Shown: positions 7,410 through 9,009 of the stretch, in pieces
Layout of the letters: each line of letters opens with the position of its first letter
Position numbering within the stretch: the stretch's first letter is position 1
From: Elusimicrobiota bacterium
Lineage (GTDB): Bacteria; Elusimicrobiota; Elusimicrobia; UBA1565; UBA9628
DNA: 9,009 nucleotides
Assembly (NCBI GenBank): GCA_028717525.1
Contig: JAQUNT010000061.1
Location: 1-9,009 of the forward strand
Direction of reading: 5' to 3'
The notes under the pieces: model-generated
Seen by the model: the letters and a program-made list of their open reading frames with translations, nothing else
What the model was told of the DNA's origin: nothing
Databases searched by the model: none
Program-made: the position numbers and the translations under genes

Positions 7410-7418
7410 ATCATATCA
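7410..7418 (-). promoter_or_regulatory. Extended -10 promoter of the M3-queE operon, predicted leaderless
   Basis: On the minus strand TGA (7418-7416) directly precedes TATGAT (7415-7410), an extended -10 box, which can work without a good -35; none is visible at 16-18 nt. The ATG at 7403 lies seven bases beyond the last base of the box, where transcription normally begins. This explains the missing ribosome-binding site. Confidence 0.6.
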
Positions 7419-7424
7419 AAGAAT

Positions 7425-7443
7425 GCCGCCTCCCCCTGGCGGC
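7425..7443. repeat. Small inverted repeat in the divergent promoter region
   Basis: GCCGCC (7425-7430) and GGCGGC (7438-7443) form a perfect 6-bp stem around TCCCCCT. It lies between the outward-facing -10 boxes of the M3 gene and the membrane-protein gene, where a shared operator could sit. In a GC-rich genome a 6-bp GC palindrome can also be chance. Confidence 0.3.
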
Positions 7444-7453
7444 CCGCAATGTC

Positions 7454-7459
7454 TATAAT
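7454..7459 (+). promoter_or_regulatory. -10 box for the plus-strand membrane protein gene
   Basis: A perfect TATAAT on the plus strand predicts transcription start near 7466 and a leader of about 18 nt before the TTG at 7484. No TTGACA-like -35 is seen at the right spacing. The minus strand of the same site reads TATTAT, so direction rests on the neighbouring gene. Confidence 0.45.
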
Positions 7460-7483
7460 ACCAGCGTCGAGCCCCGGCTTCCC

Positions 7484-9009
7484 TTGAAACGCGACCTCCT
7501 GGCGTGCGTCCTGTTCTTCTGCTCGGGCTTCGCCGCCTTGGTCTACGAGACGGTCTGGACCAGGCAGCTCGTCCTCGTCTTCGGCGCCACCATGCCCTCG
7601 GCCAGCACGGTCCTGGCCGGCTTCATGGCCGGCATGGCCCTGGGAGCGCTCTGGGGCGTCCGCCATTGGCGCGGCAGCGGCGACCCCCTGCGCCTCTACG
7701 GAAGGCTGGAGCTCGCCATAGCCGCCTACGCCGCCGTCTTCCCTTGGGTGGTCAAGGCCATCATGGCGTTCATCGCGGCCAGCGCGCTCCCCGCCGCGCC
7801 CGTCCGCCTGGTCCTGGTCTTCGCGGCGCTGCTGCCCGCGACCACGCTCATGGGCCTGACCTTCCCGGTCCTCAGCCGGCTCGACGCGGACCCGGACCCG
7901 GGACGCAGCGTGGGCGACCTCTATGCCGCCAACCTCGCGGGCTCGAGCCTGGGCGTGCTGGCCGCCGCGTTCCTGTTGCTGCCCCTCATCGGACTGGCCT
8001 GGAGCCATCGCCTCGCGGTCCTCATCAGCCTGGCCGTGGGCTTGACCGCCGCGAACGCGCCGCCGCAGGGGCCCCCGCTCCCCGCGCCCCCGCCGGCCGC
8101 GGCCGGCCCCTGGCAGGCGCCGGCCTGCCTCTTCGTCTCGGGTCTCTGCGGGATGGCCTTCGAGGTCGTCTGGATCAGGATCCTCATGCCGTCCTTCAAC
8201 AACTCGGCCTACGGCTTCGCCGCCGTGGTCTTCGTGTTCCTGGCCGGCCTGGGCGGAGGCAGCTTCTGCGCCGCGCGGTTCCCGGCCCTGGGTCTGGCCG
8301 GCCTGGGCGCCATCCAGGTCCTGGCCGGCCTGTTCGCCTACGTCGGCTACCGGACCTTCGAGCTCACCCAGCTCCTGCAGATCCGGCTGGGCACGATGGG
8401 GCCGTCCGCCATTAGCCCGGTGGTCTTCGCGCCGCTCATCGAGTCCTTGGTGGTCCTGCTCCCCCTGGCCGTGCTCCAAGGCACGCTCCTGCCGGCAGCC
8501 GTGCGCCTGACCGCCGCCGGCCAGGACACGGGGGCGGCCGCCGGCCGCATCTATTTCTGGAACACGGCGGGAGGCATACTCGGAGCCCTGGCCGCCGGCT
8601 TCTGGTGGATACCGGCGGCGGGCCTGCAGGACGCGCTGCTCCTCGCCATCGCGGCGAGCGTGGTCTGCGGCGCCGCGCTCGTCCTCTCGGCCGCGCCGCG
8701 GCGCCCCCTGCGCCTGGCCGGTCCGGCCTTCGCCCTGGCCTTGCTCGCGTCCATGGTCCTGTCCTTGCGCGGCCGGACCCTGCCGGAAACGGTCCTCCTC
8801 GACTGGCTCGGCCGTTCCGGCGGGAACGCGACCTTGCCCTTCTACGCCGACGACCTGGAGGCCTCGGTCGCGGTCCGCGGGGGCCTGGCCCGGCGCAGCC
8901 TCATCATCAACGGCGTCGGGGTCACCGGCTACGCCGTGGCCACGAAGATGATCGCCCACATACCGCTGGTCCTGCATCCCAAGCCCGAGAGGACCCTCAT
9001 CATCTGCTT
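7484..9009 (+). CDS. Fused membrane / spermidine-synthase-like protein (3' end beyond window)
   Basis: An open frame of 508 codons runs from TTG 7484 off the end of the window. It has no early ATG (first at codon 37), so an ATG-only gene finder would shorten or miss it. The N-terminal LFFCSGFAALVYETVWTRQL (residues 10-29) is the signature start of integral membrane proteins fused to a spermidine-synthase-like domain. Many hydrophobic helices follow, with a Pro/Ala-rich loop near 190-212 (PPQGPPLPAPPP) and the family motif GRIYFWNTAGG near 353-363. From about 430 the chain becomes soluble and ends in MIAHIPLVLHPKPERTLIIC, which aligns with the segment before the SAM-binding glycine loop of SpeE. 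The DGxxQ and DExxYHE residues of true spermidine synthases are not conserved, so the substrate is uncertain. Upstream codons offer no other ATG/GTG/TTG start back to the -10 box. No clear Shine-Dalgarno is seen. Confidence 0.82.
   Translation, partial: MKRDLLACVLFFCSGFAALVYETVWTRQLVLVFGATMPSASTVLAGFMAGMALGALWGVRHWRGSGDPLRLYGRLELAIAAYAAVFPWVVKAIMAFIAASALPAAPVRLVLVFAALLPATTLMGLTFPVLSRLDADPDPGRSVGDLYAANLAGSSLGVLAAAFLLLPLIGLAWSHRLAVLISLAVGLTAANAPPQGPPLPAPPPAAAGPWQAPACLFVSGLCGMAFEVVWIRILMPSFNNSAYGFAAVVFVFLAGLGGGSFCAARFPALGLAGLGAIQVLAGLFAYVGYRTFELTQLLQIRLGTMGPSAISPVVFAPLIESLVVLLPLAVLQGTLLPAAVRLTAAGQDTGAAAGRIYFWNTAGGILGALAAGFWWIPAAGLQDALLLAIAASVVCGAALVLSAAPRRPLRLAGPAFALALLASMVLSLRGRTLPETVLLDWLGRSGGNATLPFYADDLEASVAVRGGLARRSLIINGVGVTGYAVATKMIAHIPLVLHPKPERTLIIC

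Noticed and set aside
5757..7487. A 576-codon open frame on the plus strand opposite the M3 peptidase gene
   Set aside because: It is rich in Val, Gly, Arg and His with no domain, and it mirrors a gene with intact HELGH and family motifs. It is a product of high GC at codon third positions.
7504..8415. A 303-codon plus-strand frame overlapping the membrane protein
   Set aside because: It is Arg/Pro/Gly-rich with no membrane segments or motifs, and is an out-of-frame shadow of the frame starting at 7484.
7400..8977. A 525-codon open frame on the minus strand opposite the membrane-protein gene
   Set aside because: Its translation is a Gly/Arg/Gln/Glu-rich string with no recognisable fold. The plus-strand frame from 7484 has hydrophobic helices and family motifs.

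Overview
The window is GC-rich DNA with dense, short-spaced genes and codons that mostly end in G or C. It comes from a Gram-negative-like bacterium: two of the peptidases carry signal peptides, and there is a multi-pass membrane protein. The phylum cannot be fixed from sequence alone. AT-rich TATAAT-type boxes set very close to start codons in a GC-rich genome would fit several poorly cultured phyla, for example Elusimicrobiota, but that is a guess. No RNA gene, insertion sequence, CRISPR array or phage gene was seen, and no stretch above 100 bases lacks a gene.

Layout: (a) 1-80, plus strand, the last 25 codons of an unidentified gene that converges on the next operon. (b) 4731-93, minus strand, a compact operon: a Fic-family AMP-transferase with its own inhibitory helix and a C-terminal winged helix; an exported M16 zinc protease whose ATG overlaps the Fic stop as ATGA; and a UPF0173-type metallo-beta-lactamase-fold hydrolase 8 nt further on. 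(c) 4732-4822, a 91-nt AT-rich control region with a good sigma70-type promoter (TTGAAT, 17 nt, TATAAT) and three copies of a TGCGGAGA-type element, two forming a near-perfect inverted repeat and the third covering the Fic start codon. (d) 7403-4823, minus strand, a two-gene operon: an M3 oligoendopeptidase F-like zinc peptidase with a signal sequence, then QueE (7-carboxy-7-deazaguanine synthase) 1 nt later. (e) 7404-7483, an 80-nt divergent promoter region. (f) 7484-9009, plus strand, a membrane protein of the fused membrane/spermidine-synthase-like family that probably starts at TTG and runs off the window.

How they fit together: the genes do not form a recognisable single pathway. The two zinc peptidases suggest peptide turnover in the cell envelope. 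QueE is a housekeeping step of queuosine-type tRNA modification. The most interesting part is the Fic operon: a self-inhibited AMP-transferase that probably represses its own promoter through the repeated operator, and that is translationally coupled to an exported protease. The operon-internal genes M16 and MBL have clear Shine-Dalgarno sites, while genes behind their own promoters (Fic, M3) lack them and look leaderless or nearly so. I did not find a convincing undescribed defence or mobile system.
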